Part shown: piece after piece, positions 11,441 through 24,596 of the stretch
Numbering within the stretch: the stretch's first letter is position 1
How the letters are laid out: each line of letters starts with the position of its first letter
Assembly: GCA_032718565.1 (NCBI GenBank)
Contig: JAVGVS010000021.1
Coordinates: 3,394,712 to 3,458,711, forward strand
DNA: 64,000 bases
DNA from: Distichodus sexfasciatus
Taxonomy: Eukaryota; Chordata; Actinopteri; Characiformes; Distichodontidae
Direction: 5' to 3'
Made by a program: the position numbers and the translations under genes
Notes under the pieces: generated by a model
The model's input: the letters and a program-made list of their open reading frames with translations, nothing else
What the model was told of the DNA's origin: nothing
Databases searched by the model: none

Positions 11441-14119
11441 TTAGCAAATGTTGTGTTCAAATAAAGTTTCCATTGTGTTTTTGGTAATATACAGTTACTT
11501 TTACATAACCTATAATTGTACATATTTCTCAAAAGGTGGGGCAACATGTGTGCAATAGCTTTATTATGTATAGGCTGCATCCTTAAATAAAATGCCTGTT
11601 AACATTTTGACAATGTAAATGTGTCACTGAATCATATACATGATTTTTATTAAGCCATGAAATAAAGTTCTATATGATGCATTCTTTCAGCAAGCTTCTC
11701 TTTTTGTCATTTATTATAAAATCTAAAAATATAATATTCTAGTTAGTGTGTTTATTTGAATATTGAACAGACTTTAACTAGTGCTAAATGTCAAACATTT
11801 GCTTTTTTTAAAAAAGAATGTTTTCTAATGAATACAGTAATATGCTGTTGTTTTTGCGTTAATTGCCGCAAGGTACATATTTTGCACTTGGTATTACTTT
11901 TGAAGGCCCGCTTACAAAAAGCATTGACTTATTTTGCAGTGTAGCCTCCTTTGTCTAGCTATAAGAATGGAGGACAGGAGCCCTGTGCTTTGTTGCTTTG
12001 TTTTTCCACACGCCTGCACAGTCACCATTAATTTTAGTGCTGTGGTCTGTAGAGCTCTCCTCCCCCTCAGTGTGTGTGTGAGCGTTTACAGCAAAGACTA
12101 AGTAAATGGGACAGTGAAAGTAGATGGAAAATAAACCCCACATTTTTTGTATTGTGTTGAATATGGTGACAGACATAAGTCACGTCAGTGCTCTGCACAC
12201 ATCAGGATCTCAATACGCATACAACCAATATTACTTAATGAATTATGTATCTGGGTGATCATTTGTTTGGTCCCTCTCCGTGATTGAATGACAACTGATC
12301 CCTGTTGCAGGGCTTCCTCTGAAGAACTTGATGAAATGTGTTTTATGGGTCAGTCTGCTCCAGTGAATGTTGTGCATCTGAATGAAAGAAAAAGGAGCAA
12401 AGACCTTGAATGTACAGAATGTACTGTTCAGCTCTCGTAGTGCTTGTCCACTTTGTGCTCCATAAAGGGGCGTTACCAACCCAACAAAATTCTCAACTGG
12501 GTCCTAAAGAACTAGGGTAACTAGATACCAAGGAAGTTCCATCTTAAGTTTTTTATGGTTCTTATCAACATGTATGGTTTTAAAATACGGCTTTAAAGAT
12601 TTTTATTACTTTATTCTGAGAAGTCAGTTTTGTACCCTTACAAGAAGGAAAAATTAAGAGGAAAAAACATAATACACATAGAGTACAATGCAAGCCTTGA
12701 CTCTTAACAAGGCTTTCATGCAGTAAACAGAACCTGTTATTTATCTTGGCTTTGTCAGACACTTGAAGATGCAGAACGTACTCATGATATGCAAATTAGT
12801 GTCACACTACATGCTATATGTCAGGAGAACATGTAGTTTGTTGTGGGTTTTTTTAGTTCCCCCTTGACTGGACTGAGAACAGTTTGTCCAGTCCTCACGT
12901 GTAGTATTCGGTCAACACATCTGTGTAGTCTGGCTACCTGCCAAAAACCTTAAGCTTTTTGTAAAGAGATTTGAAACCATATAGAGGAATGTGTGTACAC
13001 TTTTGTAAAATGCAATAAACAGAATCCCTCAGCAAAAGTAAGCAATGTTCTAGGGAAACAAGTTTTTAATGAAAAGGATGTGTAATAAACATGAAGTACC
13101 TGGCGTTAATTTATCCTTTAAAAACAATGAGTTTTCAGTAGTTGCACATTATGTACTATGCATTCAGTAAGCGGTCTAACAAATATTTCTATTACTGCAG
13201 ACTTAACTAAAGTCACCACTTTGACCTGCTGAGATGCATTGTTACTAAACAAACATCCACAATTTAACCTAATCACCTAAACCTAATTATCCGAGGGCAA
13301 AATGTAAAACAGAATACAGTATACAGAATCCCGTAGTCCCCGGGATAGGCTCCGGTTCCACCCCACGACCCCGTTGGGATTAAGGTTTGGATAATGAATG
13401 AATGAATGAATGAATGAATGAAAAAGTGATATATAAACCATATCCACATTACCTGTGATATTTTAATTCATTTTTTAACCCCTTTAACTTTGAAGCAGAG
13501 CAAACAATTGAACAGTCCATGCGTGTAATGGGATATCCTATTTTGTTGAAGAAATACACATTTTGTGTATATGCATGAAACACACAAGGGAGTGTGTGAG
13601 TCTATGTTATTGTCCAGATCCCCTCCACCCATCCTCTCCCACCCTTCCCAAGGCAGGAGCTAAACAGGTCACACAACTTTTCCTAAAAAGGCCCACTGAG
13701 GCATTGGGATGATGAAACTCCCCCCCCCCTAAAATATTTTAAAGCAAGCTTTTTTCCTCAAACATTCTCAGTAAATATGTATTCACTTTTGCATTACATG
13801 CAGCATCAAATTAGATGCCCTACTGGTTTCTTCTTTCTTTTCTCTTTGTTTTTCTCTGTTGTTTGCTTTTTTACTTTTTCGTTATTTTTTGTTTCGTTTT
13901 TGGGGTCTGTTGTTGAAAATTTAATACAATTCTGGCAAGTTGCCAGGCAGACAAAACCTGACTCTTGTATCAAGCTGCCCTTGTAAACACACACACAGGG
14001 GTACAAACTGCAGCATATAAATATCCTAATTTAATCTCTAGCTTAATTAAACACTAGCTTTGTCATTAACGTTTTTCAGGAGCAAAACGACAGTGTCTAT
14101 TTAAATCGAGTATAAGCTT
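11441..14119. other. Intergenic ANAPC16-DDIT4
   Basis: Several AATAAA signals lie between 11460 and 11670 at the ANAPC16 end. A SINE tail fragment with a GAAT microsatellite lies at 13330-13421. No gene is recognised. Confidence 0.6.
13330..13421 (+). repeat. SINE/LINE tail fragment with (GAAT)n
   Basis: A CCCCGGGATAGGCTCCGGTT block followed by CACGACCCCG and then (GAAT)n is the usual 3' end of a widespread fish retroposon. The tetranucleotide run is at 13393-13421. Confidence 0.65.
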
Positions 14120-14344
14120 TTGCCTCAACTTGTCCTACGTGAAACAAAAGACGTTCGGGGTGTTTTTGCTTCCCTCAGCAGACAATAGGCAAGTTGGTGC
14201 CTCTGAAGCCTCGGTCTTGCAGCATGTTACCGGGCAGAGTGCAACGCTCGGAACGTGAGCTAAAAGCCGATTGGCTGCGAGGAGGAGAGGCGTGTCCAAA
14301 CGCAGCTGGTGCTATTTAAGTAGTGTGGCTCTACTGCATGACAT
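14120..14344 (+). promoter_or_regulatory. DDIT4 promoter
   Basis: Upstream of the DDIT4 first exon are an inverted CCAAT box (CCGATTGGCTGCG near 14267), a TATA-like GCTATTTAAG near 14311, and a CRE/ATF-like TGACATCAG near 14339. ACGTG or GCGTG cores occur at about 14136, 14252 and 14290. DDIT4 is a known HIF-1 and ATF4 target, so these are candidate response elements. They are motif matches only. Confidence 0.6.
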
Positions 14345-14509
14345 CAGTGTTTGCGGACTGCGGTCGGGTGCAGGGAGCGAGCTTAGCTGCTCTGGTTCAG
14401 TTCGGTTTCCTTTGTTAGTTCGAGCACTGTTGGAATTGTGGAAAATTAGCACGTTTCTTTCGGGAAACTTGAGGAGGCATTGATACCACATCATAACTAT
14501 TCTGTCGCG
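14345..14509 (+). other. ddit4: DDIT4 5' non-coding exon (approximate 5' end)
   Basis: A good donor GCG|GTGAGT at 14510 closes a 5' UTR exon beginning some 25-30 nt after the TATA-like sequence. The next exon begins at 14820 after CCCACTCTAG. The 5' boundary is inferred from promoter spacing. Confidence 0.6.
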
Positions 14510-14856
14510 GTGAGTGTCGAATTTAAGAAGTAAATTTAATCGTCTGAAAAAATTGTTTTCCATTCTGTTCATTGTGTAGTCAGCTGTTGCTGTATCTTGC
14601 TCTATCTATAGCTATGTCTAGTTTTTTTGCAACGCTTCTTTGGAATTATTTCGTTTATCTACGACGTAACATTTTATATCAAACAGAACTGTATTGTCAA
14701 AAAGGTTTTCTATAGTTTCTTTGACGTTGTTAACTAGATCATCTGCAGACTTTTTAAAAGATGTCTAAGTAACACCTTAAGCATGGAGCTATAACGTTTT
14801 TTGGCTTTTCCCACTCTAGAAATTTCACAAGAAGATCAGCTCTTAGAACCTGAACG

Positions 14857-15959
14857 ATGCATCAGCAGCTGAGTGCTAGTCTCTGGTCGGTGGACGGCAG
14901 TTGCCCATCCTCCCCTACAACAGCTGATGCTTCTGCAAAGCGTCTGTCCTGGAGCAGACTAGTGCAGAAACTCAGCGAGTTTGGAGCCAGCAGCAGCAGC
15001 CACAGTTTTGACTCCGACTCGGATAACTGCAGCAGAGACGATGCATCAGATACAGGTCATTATTTACTGCTCGACACTAGAGCTACATGCACTTACCCAA
15101 CGTATAATACAGGTGCATTATTATAAGACTTGGTGCAAGGTGTAGTTAATGCTAAGTTGCTGAAATACAATGACTAACAATGAAAAACATGACTTGTCTT
15201 ATAAATATATTCGTTATAAATAAAGGATGAGCTGTGTGTGCGCAAGTTTAATAGGTACATGCGGTACAGAAATACGTTTGGTATTATAGAATAAACCTAT
15301 TGTCCGTTTTGTACTTTTACTGCTTTGGTTCTTGGATTACTTCAAGAGGATTATGGCAACTTGGGGTTTCCTACAGATTGTACTATTTTATGACGCATTT
15401 GTGTTCTAGCATAGTTATGCAGTTTCACGTCAAGCTAATTTATCCTTTATCTTTTTTTCTTTCTTCAGGCTCAGTATCTCTGCCCGACTTGTCAGCTCTG
15501 GAGGCTGATATGTTTTATGACCCGCTGGAGGAGAGCCTTTGTAAAGAGGTGGTACAGCATATCGCCCACAGTTTGATCGAAGCTAAAGACCAAACACTCC
15601 ACTGCTCCAAGCTTCTCATTCCGGAGAAACTGCTGGAGCACATCGGTCTTGAGCTGGTACATCTGTCCGCTAGTGAGCCATGCGGCCTACGTGGGGCACT
15701 CATTGACCTGTGTGTGGAGCAGGGGCAGAACTGCCAGAGTGTGGGGCAGATAGCTGCCGACCCTTACCTAGTGCCCACTTTCCAGCTCACGCTTGTGCTC
15801 AGGCTGGAGTCTGGGGGCATCTGGCCTAAAATTCAGGGACTTTTTACATCCAAGTCGTCAGCTCCAGTTGTAAGACATGCCCTTAGGCTAAGCACTGGTT
15901 TTAGAGTGATTAAAAGGAAACTGTACAGCTCTGAAGAGTTGCTGATTGAAGAATGTTGA
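14857..15959 (+). CDS. ddit4: DDIT4/REDD1, stress-induced mTORC1 inhibitor
   Basis: DDIT4 is induced by hypoxia, DNA damage and glucocorticoids and restrains mTORC1 through TSC1/2. The coding sequence is 14857-15055 plus 15469-15959, joined in phase 1 (ACAG|GTCATT donor, TTCTTCAG acceptor), for 229 residues; human has 232. The N-terminal third is Ser-rich (GASSSSHSFDSDSDN) and probably disordered. The conserved RTP801 core starts at SLPDLSALEADMFYDPLEES and runs through LIPEKLLEHIGLELVHLSAS to the end, including VPTFQLTLVLRL and FRVIKRKLYSSEELL. The three-exon structure with a non-coding first exon is the same as in mammals. The paralogue DDIT4L is less likely, given the full-length Ser-rich N-terminus. 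Confidence 0.96.
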
Positions 15960-16530
15960 AGGCAAAACACAGATTTAAACTTCTGGACCTCTTACAGATG
16001 TCTTGAACATCAGTATGATGTATTATGACTGCAGTGACGTTGTCTGGCTGCTGGAAGCATTTATAATAGTGCATTTTTATACTGATGCCTGCAACAGAAT
16101 TCCAAGATGTAACCTGAATAGACATATGTTCTTTGTCATCAGGGTGTTTATACAAAAGAACTATAGGGTACACAAATTAACTGAAACACTTTATTAAATT
16201 GCTTGTATGTAGGGATGAATTACTAGATTCATGTTTGCACGTTTTTCAAGCAGTTTTTCCTCTTGGTCAACTGCTTTGAAATGTTTACTTCTGTTTCTGT
16301 GGAAACAGGTTGAGGCAGCTATCAAGTTATGTACCTGTTTGTCTTTTATTTAAGTGCCATTTTTGTGAACAGCTCTGAATTGAACTTACAGTAAAATGGA
16401 CACCTGTTTTTTGATTTTAATGTTCATGCATATTCTCCTGTGCATCATTTATTTATTTGATATTCAAATACTATTGTATTTTGTACATTCCATTAAGGAA
16501 ACAGAAAATAAAATATTTTTTAATAAATGC
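15960..16530 (+). terminator. DDIT4 3' UTR and polyadenylation signals
   Basis: An AT-rich 3' UTR with ATTTA-type motifs ends around overlapping AATAAA signals at about 16507-16527. AU-rich elements fit the short-lived DDIT4 mRNA. The cleavage site is inferred. Confidence 0.6.
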
Positions 16531-19261
16531 CTTTGTAATTTGGGGTTCTTTTTTTGGGGGGGGGGACTTATGAGTTTAGTAGAATGTTAAAATAAAACAA
16601 TGAACCATCCAAGATAAGTATGGAGGAAAATGTATGGTAGCTGGTATTAAAAATATCACTTCTAATATTCACCAGCCATTTCATTATAATGATTAAATAG
16701 ACTAATTGTAAGAGACTAGATTCCTAATCAAAGTGTTTTGACAAAGGCAAATATTGATATTGGAACTGCCAAATGATTTTCATACTACAGCAGGCCATTA
16801 TTTAATTGACTGTGTACTATCAAATATAATTGACAAAATATATGACTGGGTTATAAAGTATGAAGGGTCCATGGGATGAATTCATTAGTATATAGTTTGG
16901 TAGCAAGATTTGTCTGCTCAGCCTAGAAACCAGTATTCTCAGTTTCCAAAAAATACTTTGAAAAAGTTTAAAAAGTAATACTGTGCAGTACAGTAAAACA
17001 TTTGAAGTATAGGCAGCTAAGTAAGTTAATGTGATGGACAATAGGAAGAGCCTGTTCATAACATTCAGATCCAGCAGAGACCAGTTTGAGCGAGCTGAGA
17101 CTACCAGGCTGTGGATGAACGTGAGCCTCTGCATGTTTAGCTAACGCTGGGAATGCAACCGGCTGCCAAAATTTGGCAGAGAGCATGACTCAGTGGTGCG
17201 AGCATATACGCACATTCACTCACTCTCCTGTTCTTTCTGAAATGTGCACACACAGCTCCCCCAAATTCTGTGCAAACATTACACCTCTGCACAAACACAG
17301 AAAACACATATGTGAGGCAAAGAGTGGCACGTAGGACTCTGATGGACAACACAATGCAACAGGCTTCAAATTTTAATTATAGCAAACTGAAATTCTGGTG
17401 TAATAATTATAACAATTCAATTTGAATAATTAGTTTATTCCTTTTATACAATTTAATCTATATAATCACTACATAGATCATTTGCAAATGGACAATTGTA
17501 AATCAGTTACACTGACAAAATGTCTGGTGCAAAGATTTTAAAAAATTGCAACAGCTTGTAATTGGACAAGTTTATTTAAAATAAAAATTAAAAATTACAT
17601 CTCTGTAGTTATATTGAATTTAAAAAGTATTACTAATAATGACTTCTCAAGTCAAATTAAATAATAATTTATGTTTGCCATGTTTTCTTTCTTTGAAATA
17701 AAATTATAATCTTAAGAAATGGTTATAGATAATAGACATTTTAATTTGCTTAAAAACCAAGAGGTATACAACCCAAAGCTTTATATTTATGTGACTGCAT
17801 GACCTCTCCTGATCAGTGGGCAAATGCTGATCTTTCTTTATGACAGATGTGTTGACTAAACCTTCAGTACCTACTTTTATTTCTAAACCGTTCATTTTAG
17901 TTACAGCTCAGAGCTAGGGAAGGACTACTGAAGATTAGTCTAGGGGTCCACCGCTGCCATATAGTTCTTAGAGCTCCAGTAGTCAGCAGGTTTTCCATTA
18001 CAATGTGTCTGAGGGTCCATGTTTGGTTACAGCTAACACGCACATAAATACACAGTCTGGAGTCTCTTTTCTTTGGATGATTTTTGCATTACTAGTTTGC
18101 CATGCATCTATTCTGCATCTGTACATTGATTAAAGAACTGAAGGTTTATACACCTAAATAGAAGATAAATAATAAGCGTTAGAATACTAATTCAAGAATG
18201 TTATTACAAAAATATAAAAGAATGCTCCATCCAAAAAATATATATATATAAAACACCACTCCATCCAAAACACAAATGAGGCTAAAGGAATGAAATTCAA
18301 TTGGCCTTTGTGAGTGACATACACATTTAATGTTAACATTTGAGGTGTAAAAATAGCACAGGAAAAGTAATAGTATACATGGTCTCAGATGTTGAGAGAG
18401 TGCCTCAGTGCATTTGGCATGGGACAGGTGTGTGTCATCTTATAAGTGGGTCAGGCTGACCAGACCATTGACCACACCATTTAAATGAGTATGAAAAAAG
18501 ACTACATAACAGGAGAACTCAGCAGAGGCATTAAACTCAGACCCTTGTTGACTCAAAGCAAAGGGCCATCACTACAGGGCTCTCAGTGCTCAGTTGGTGT
18601 AGCTGGTTTTCTGTTTGCTCTCCTTTTGCCCAGAAAACCTCTCACTGTGCCGTAAGTATTTTAAGTGCTGAACAAACATAGGCCTAATTTGCTTCTCAGT
18701 TCTTGCATGTTGCTAATTTGACTCTACCCATAGTCTAGTTCCCCAAAATTACAAAGTTAACAATAAACAATTGTTAAACCATGACTATTCCTCTAGATCT
18801 TTAAAAAGCCTTGTGTTTGCTCTCATTACCTAAAAAACAATAATCCCTTAAATAGACCAAAAAACAGTTAAATCAAAAAACGGTTATTTCCAATTAGTGT
18901 TCTATGTAGAAATACTGCCGTTTGACCGTGAAATTCTTACTTATATGTTTTATAAATAATTTCAACATTTATGCCATGTCCAGTTGTGAGGGAAATGTGA
19001 TTTGCATTGTACATACAATTAATTTAGGATAATACATGAGACAAGAGAGATGAAACTGGAATCTGTCTGGAACTGCAAGAATAGAAAATAATGATGAGAG
19101 ACTTTGAAGATAAATGTATTAAAAGTAATTCATATGGGAGGATGTCTAGAAGGCTTAGGGTTTGTGACGTTTCTTATTCCAATGAGGTATCTCCAATATC
19201 TGTGGTCTATGACATATGAAGTCATTGTACAGTCCTAAAATACTGTATACTTTAGAGCAAA

Positions 19262-19320
19262 TTCTGTTCTGTGAGCACGCACACACGCACACACGCACAC
19301 ACCCCCACACACCCATACCC
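19262..19320. repeat. (CA)n / CACACG microsatellite
   Basis: An imperfect dinucleotide tract made of ACACACGC and ACACACCC blocks. Confidence 0.9.
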
Positions 19321-20986
19321 ACGCACCCATGGATCATTCAATTGCATTGACATGTGGATAAGCCTCAGTTGATAAAGTGTTTACTTAACTACTGAGTAAA
19401 TATACATTGCCCTCATCAATAGAGATAGAGCAGAGCTCCATATAAGTTTCCCCTTCTGGTGTATTTAAACAGTTAAATTAAGTAAAGACACTGGGACCTC
19501 AGAGTTTTCAGCCATATTTTGTGCTGAGCAATTTTACAATGATGCAAAGAAAAAACTGACGCACATATACAGTCAGAAGGAAGTGAAGTAATATGGAGAA
19601 TAACCAGTTAAAGCCAGCACTAATGAATCATCAGAGACAGTATGACATGCCCATTTCTGTGGAACCAACCAAAGAAATGCAACTTAAGGCACTCTCTATA
19701 ATAACAAGTCAAGGAACTATCTTATATTATCTATCACTGCAGATATTTTAAAGTAACTACACCATTCAGTAATGTGATTCTATCCCAAATCTATAGAACT
19801 AAAATGTAATTATAGACATAAGAGTGAGTATTAATACTGTTGCAAGAGTTTGGCATTACTTTAAGAGAGAAAGTTGCTCTTCTGCTAAGAATACTTTACT
19901 CAACCTTCAAGTAGTTAGTCTAAGAGATGAAACTCAGCTTTGATTGTAAATCATGCATCGCTTCTGTTGGAACTGAGATTTTATCAAGGAATAATTAGAT
20001 TTTCATTTTAATAATCAGATTAACCAAACTTAAACGTTTAAAAACAAAAGAGATGTTTCATGATAATAACCACGTCAACAGTCACTATAGTGAGTTTACT
20101 TTCTAGTGCATCAGCACTATGTTTTGTAAATGGGCTTTGAGTCTCAGTGATCTGCATCATCCTCAATCGTCAGATTAGGATGTTGTGCAAGTAAATGGTC
20201 AACGTTCTACAAAGCAACCATGAAAGACAAAAACTGGTTCTTCATCAGCTATAAACCTTAATCCATTAATTTTAACTGTACACAAAAAGTTTATTGTGAG
20301 GAGTGTTAGTTTGCACTGAAAGATACTTTGCTGTCTTTCCCTTCTGCAGTTGTAGTGGCGAAGGGTCTTCCATGGGGGTTTTCAGCTCAGTCAGATAAAT
20401 GCCTTGACTAAAATGCTAGCTAACGTAATATAGCACACATAAGGCCTCCATCAACCGCTTCTGAGTTCATCCTGTAGACTTACACACCAAAATGATACAC
20501 AGAAGAGTGTGTTAGAGTCTGTGTGGGCATGAGAGAGGCAGTTAGAGAGCCACACAAAGGGAACAAATGAGGCTGTGACACAAGCCTCAATTTTCATGTG
20601 ACAGGGTAGACATTCTGTACTCAGATGAAATCTGCTCCTAAAGACACATACACAGGATTTACAGAAGTCAGCAGAGATTTTATACACACATAGCAAAATA
20701 GCCACCCATCAGTTTATATTGACAGAAACTGGTTTTATGTGTGCAGAATTAAAAATGTAGAAGTAAATTGATGAGAGGTTTTTAGCCACAATCCACCCCT
20801 ACAGTGATAAATCAGAGTCAAGGGAGAAAGTTCAGGGGTCAGGAACTCTCCATAAGGGGTCAGGAACAGTCAGTAAGGGCCCACGTGATGACCAGAAGAG
20901 CAAAGATAGCATAACAATGACCCAAATTTCAAACACAGTAGTAAATGCGGATCAAGAATCAAGTTTTGTGCTTTTATACACTAATC

Positions 20987-21170
20987 AACTTACATTTAGA
21001 CACTTATCAAGAGTAACTCAATTGCTTTCCTAATTGCAGGGACAGACACTCTGGAACAACTTGGGGTTATGGGCCTTGTGGTAGTGCTGGCAGTAGGATA
21101 CGGGCTGTTTTTGATCCTATGATCTCTAGATCTGTAGCCAAGTGTCCTATAACTAGGCCATCAACATTCC
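20987..21170 (-). repeat. SINE, reverse orientation
   Basis: This is a diverged copy of the element at 25143-25338. It has an ACATTTAGACACTTATCAAG tail on the left, a GCAGGGACAGACACTCTGGA middle and a degenerate tRNA-like block ending AACTAGGCCATCAACA. Confidence 0.65.
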
Positions 21171-23856
21171 ATTTATGTGCACATTGGAAACCCTGATCTG
21201 AGACCAGTAGTTTAAATTTGGGATGTCTGATAAGATGGCTCAATGACTATGTGGAAATGAAAAATGAAAGAAGACAAAACTATGGGTCAACTGTAAAAAC
21301 TTCAGGATTCCTGCTTAATAGTGACATAATAATCCTTTAATGTTTTCTAATAGTTATGGAAGTGGTGATCATCACCATCATGTTCATCATAGAGTGTTGT
21401 CAATAACCTTTACTTGGTCAGTCATATCCTATAGATTAGGTGGCTGGTTGTTACACATGAATAGCAGAACTGTCCATCTCTGCTGTAACCAGAACAGGCT
21501 GGTCACTTGCTGAACAAGATTAGCTATTGATCGTCTGGATTATCAGTGATGGCTTCAGCAGGCAAACCCTGGACTGACCGATCACACGTTCACACGGTCT
21601 TCACGCCGCTGAGACCCACAAAACCCCAGTGGACAGGCAAGATCAATAGTCCTTACACTATTAGCTCATTCCTGCTTTACACCTTCCTTTGGGTCAGAGA
21701 TCATTTCAGTCCCACCGCATCCCGCTGCTCCCTCTCTCCTCCTTTCATAACCTCTTGCAACCTCTCCACATTAAATCTTTTTTTGTCATAGTTATATTGA
21801 AATAAAAAAAAATACATGCTTTGGTACCTTTTACTTTAAAATATAAAATTAAATACGAAGGGTCAATGTTTCCACACAACTAACACGTCCTCAAAATGGC
21901 ATATGAAGTAGTGAAACAATAACTTTATCACGATAAAATAATAAGTTACTTATTTATTTGCAAGTAAGTAGCCTAATGAGTTGTATTTAGTAGTTCAGTA
22001 TGCGCTGAAGTCTGATTTCCTGCATCTGGATCAGTGCAGCCACCTGACATTGAAATTCTTGCTACAAATTGTAAAAATGAAAGACGCAATTCTCTGCTTC
22101 TTTTGGTGCATAGTTTTTATCAGAATGAAACTTAAGTGTAAATTCTTAATATTCTTCTAGAATTTTACTGTAAAGGGGCAGTAGTGAAATAGAGTGGTTT
22201 ACAATGGAGGGCTGAAAAATAATCTGATAACTGGAACAAATCCCAAGGGACGTGTAACAAAATACAATAATGTTTTAGTCATTTGTATAAGGTTAGTCTG
22301 TCACAAGTGCGAGTAAAAGGCGCGCAGACTTTTCTGCTCTGGAGTTTACGTACGGAAAGTTCTCTGATGGTTAGCAACCAAACGAGTTGCCTTACCGCCA
22401 CCTATGAGCCACGGATGGAAGTGTTTATCAACATAAAACATCACACGATCTTTTTTCTTTTCTGTGAGCAAAATGATCGCCCGGTGTTTGGGGACCCCTG
22501 CCCTAGACAATAGCGGGCTAATAGAAGCTAACTCTGTGAGCTTTATTTACATTTCGCCCTAGAGGTGACCCCTAAATTAACGCTCTTTATTCCACTTTAA
22601 TAAGTACCTTTGCTTGTTTTATTCTCTGTGTAACTTGGTATAAATAATTGCACACCACGACTTACTTTAAAACCGGCATGATAAGTGGTGAATGTGCTCG
22701 GGCTTTTGTCGTCAGATATGTCCGCTGCCTCACAAGTGATGCTCGTAATAAATAATTTTGTACATTTTTGTTGGAGAAAGCTGTTTTACTGGATCATGAA
22801 TACATTGTTAGGTAATAAATTACTATATGTAGTGCTCCTCCGTTCCCGATTCTAGCTGTTCACGAATCGGAGTCGATTCCAAGAGTAGATTACAGACAGT
22901 GTTTTTTATTCGAGTCTTAAAATTCCAACAACAAAACAGAAGCAGAGTCTTGTAAAAACAATATTTTATTGATAATGTAAATGATCAGGGATCTCAGTAG
23001 TTTTCAATAAATCGGATATATTCACTTCAGCAAGCAAATAATCTTCAGCGTGGCAGTGATTCAGAAACATATGCTGAGTGTTAAACACAGGATTGATTAA
23101 AATAGTCACAGAACTTTAACGTTAAAATGAACTCGCCAAATCTACTTGAAGTTAATTTGAGCAACAAGGGGAAAACTATGAGTTTATTTAGTGGCTTAAA
23201 ATGAAGAACTGCTAAATGATTGTGAGGATTTGATTATCTATTACAGCAGTCTCTCCAGGGTGACGGTTCCTGTAGTTGAGTGGACTGATAAATGCCATAA
23301 AAGAAAATGCATGCAAAATGACATGAAGTCCGACATTTTTCACCCACTTGATGTTATTATTATTATTTTTTTTACATGAATAGTAGGGACCATGCAATAC
23401 TATTGCACTTAATCACAATGCTGATATACACTGATGAGCCTAACATTACTACTTTTACAACTACCTAATATGCTGTTGATTCTCTGTGTCTCCAAATCAG
23501 TTGACCCGCAGTTGAAACATGTAACTTAACCTTCTGACACTGTTCTGAGGAAGAAGAACTTCCTTCATCAGTAAGCTCTGAACACCCTCTTAGTGGTTTT
23601 CCCGTCTCTGACCAAGGTGAGTAGATATGGGGTAAAGGTTTGCCAAATCCCATTTATAGTGGCCATACCTTGCAGCTCAGGGTTCTGACTCATAGGTGTT
23701 TACTTCTCAATTAAAAGGATGTTTCCTAGTTTTAAAAAAATGCAGGATAACATCAGGCAAACTGGATATTTCTCTAATGTTTATAATATAATATACAATC
23801 TATGGATTTCATAGGGGCCGACGTTCAGTACTGATACATGATAAAAAGGTAACATA

Positions 23857-24181
23857 CAGAGCTATTCAAAATGATAGAGCAGATTTCAAAAAATTGTTTC
23901 AAACAAACGGTATAAGACAGAAACACATTCCGCACACCACAGGATAGAGAAATGTTTAAAAGCCCCCCTAAAAATCTCAAGGACTATAGGACCAAACTTT
24001 GAACTTTCCCCATCTCCAGTGATGTGCAGAATGTTTGTTTGTTGGAGCTTATTGCCATATTAGCAATCATGGCAAGAGGATGTCAGGCTTGGCAAGTTGT
24101 GATGTGCAGAATGTGTTTCTGTCCTATACCATTTGTTTGAAATCATTTTTGAAATCTCCTCTTTCATTTTAAATAGCCCTG
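23857..24181. mobile_element. MITE with long terminal inverted repeats, TA target site
   Basis: About 85 bp at the left end, starting CAGAGCTATTCAAAATGA, is repeated in inverted form at the right end (reverse complement starts CAGGGCTATTTAAAATGA). TA dinucleotides flank both ends. Only about 155 bp separates the arms and there is no coding capacity. This is typical of a Tc1/mariner-type non-autonomous element. Confidence 0.85.
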
Positions 24182-24438
24182 TATAACAAAACATCCACAC
24201 GTTTCACTAATAAGTCCCAAGTAATATTAAGCCTGTATTGACCTGTAATGTTTTGTCAGAAATGTGATTTCTGGATAAAAATTATTCATAATATAATTAT
24301 GTTGAATAATCACATTTTACAGCATCCATTACTGTATATAATACATAATGGGAGATCTTTATATCTTATAACTGTATAAATAAATACCTTTCATCTTTAC
24401 TGGGGTATATGAAAAAAGTCAGAATTGTCAACTTACTA

Positions 24439-24483
24439 TTCAGGCACTGAAGTGAACTGTGAATACTATTCAGGCACTGATTA
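24439..24483. repeat. Short direct repeat
   Basis: TACTATTCAGGCACTGA occurs twice, 35 bp apart from start to start. Confidence 0.85.
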
Positions 24484-24596
24484 AAAGACAGTTGTTTTCA
24501 GGTAGCATGTTGTTAAGATTGGATTATTTGGTATGTTGGAGTCTGATGTGCAGTGCAGTGAGTGCAGTGTTTTCAACATTTTCACGGCATCAAAGG

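Larger units (their letters stand above)
16600..23850. other. Gene-poor interval between DDIT4 and CYBC1
   Basis: No coding exon with family similarity is seen on either strand. The interval holds a SINE (20987-21170) and a (CA/CG)n tract (19262-19320). A repeat-like sequence sits near 22830-22960. One stretch at 18500-18660 ends in GTGCCGTAAGT, a donor-like site, but nothing else supports an exon. The human 10q-type and 17q-type gene sets meet here. Confidence 0.6.

Noticed and set aside
18500..18660. Possible first exon ending GTGCCGTAAGT
   Set aside because: There is a donor-like site only; no linked acceptor, coding frame or promoter motif was found.
21546..21791. 81-residue plus-strand open frame
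   Set aside because: Composition and lack of any similarity or splice context suggest a chance frame.
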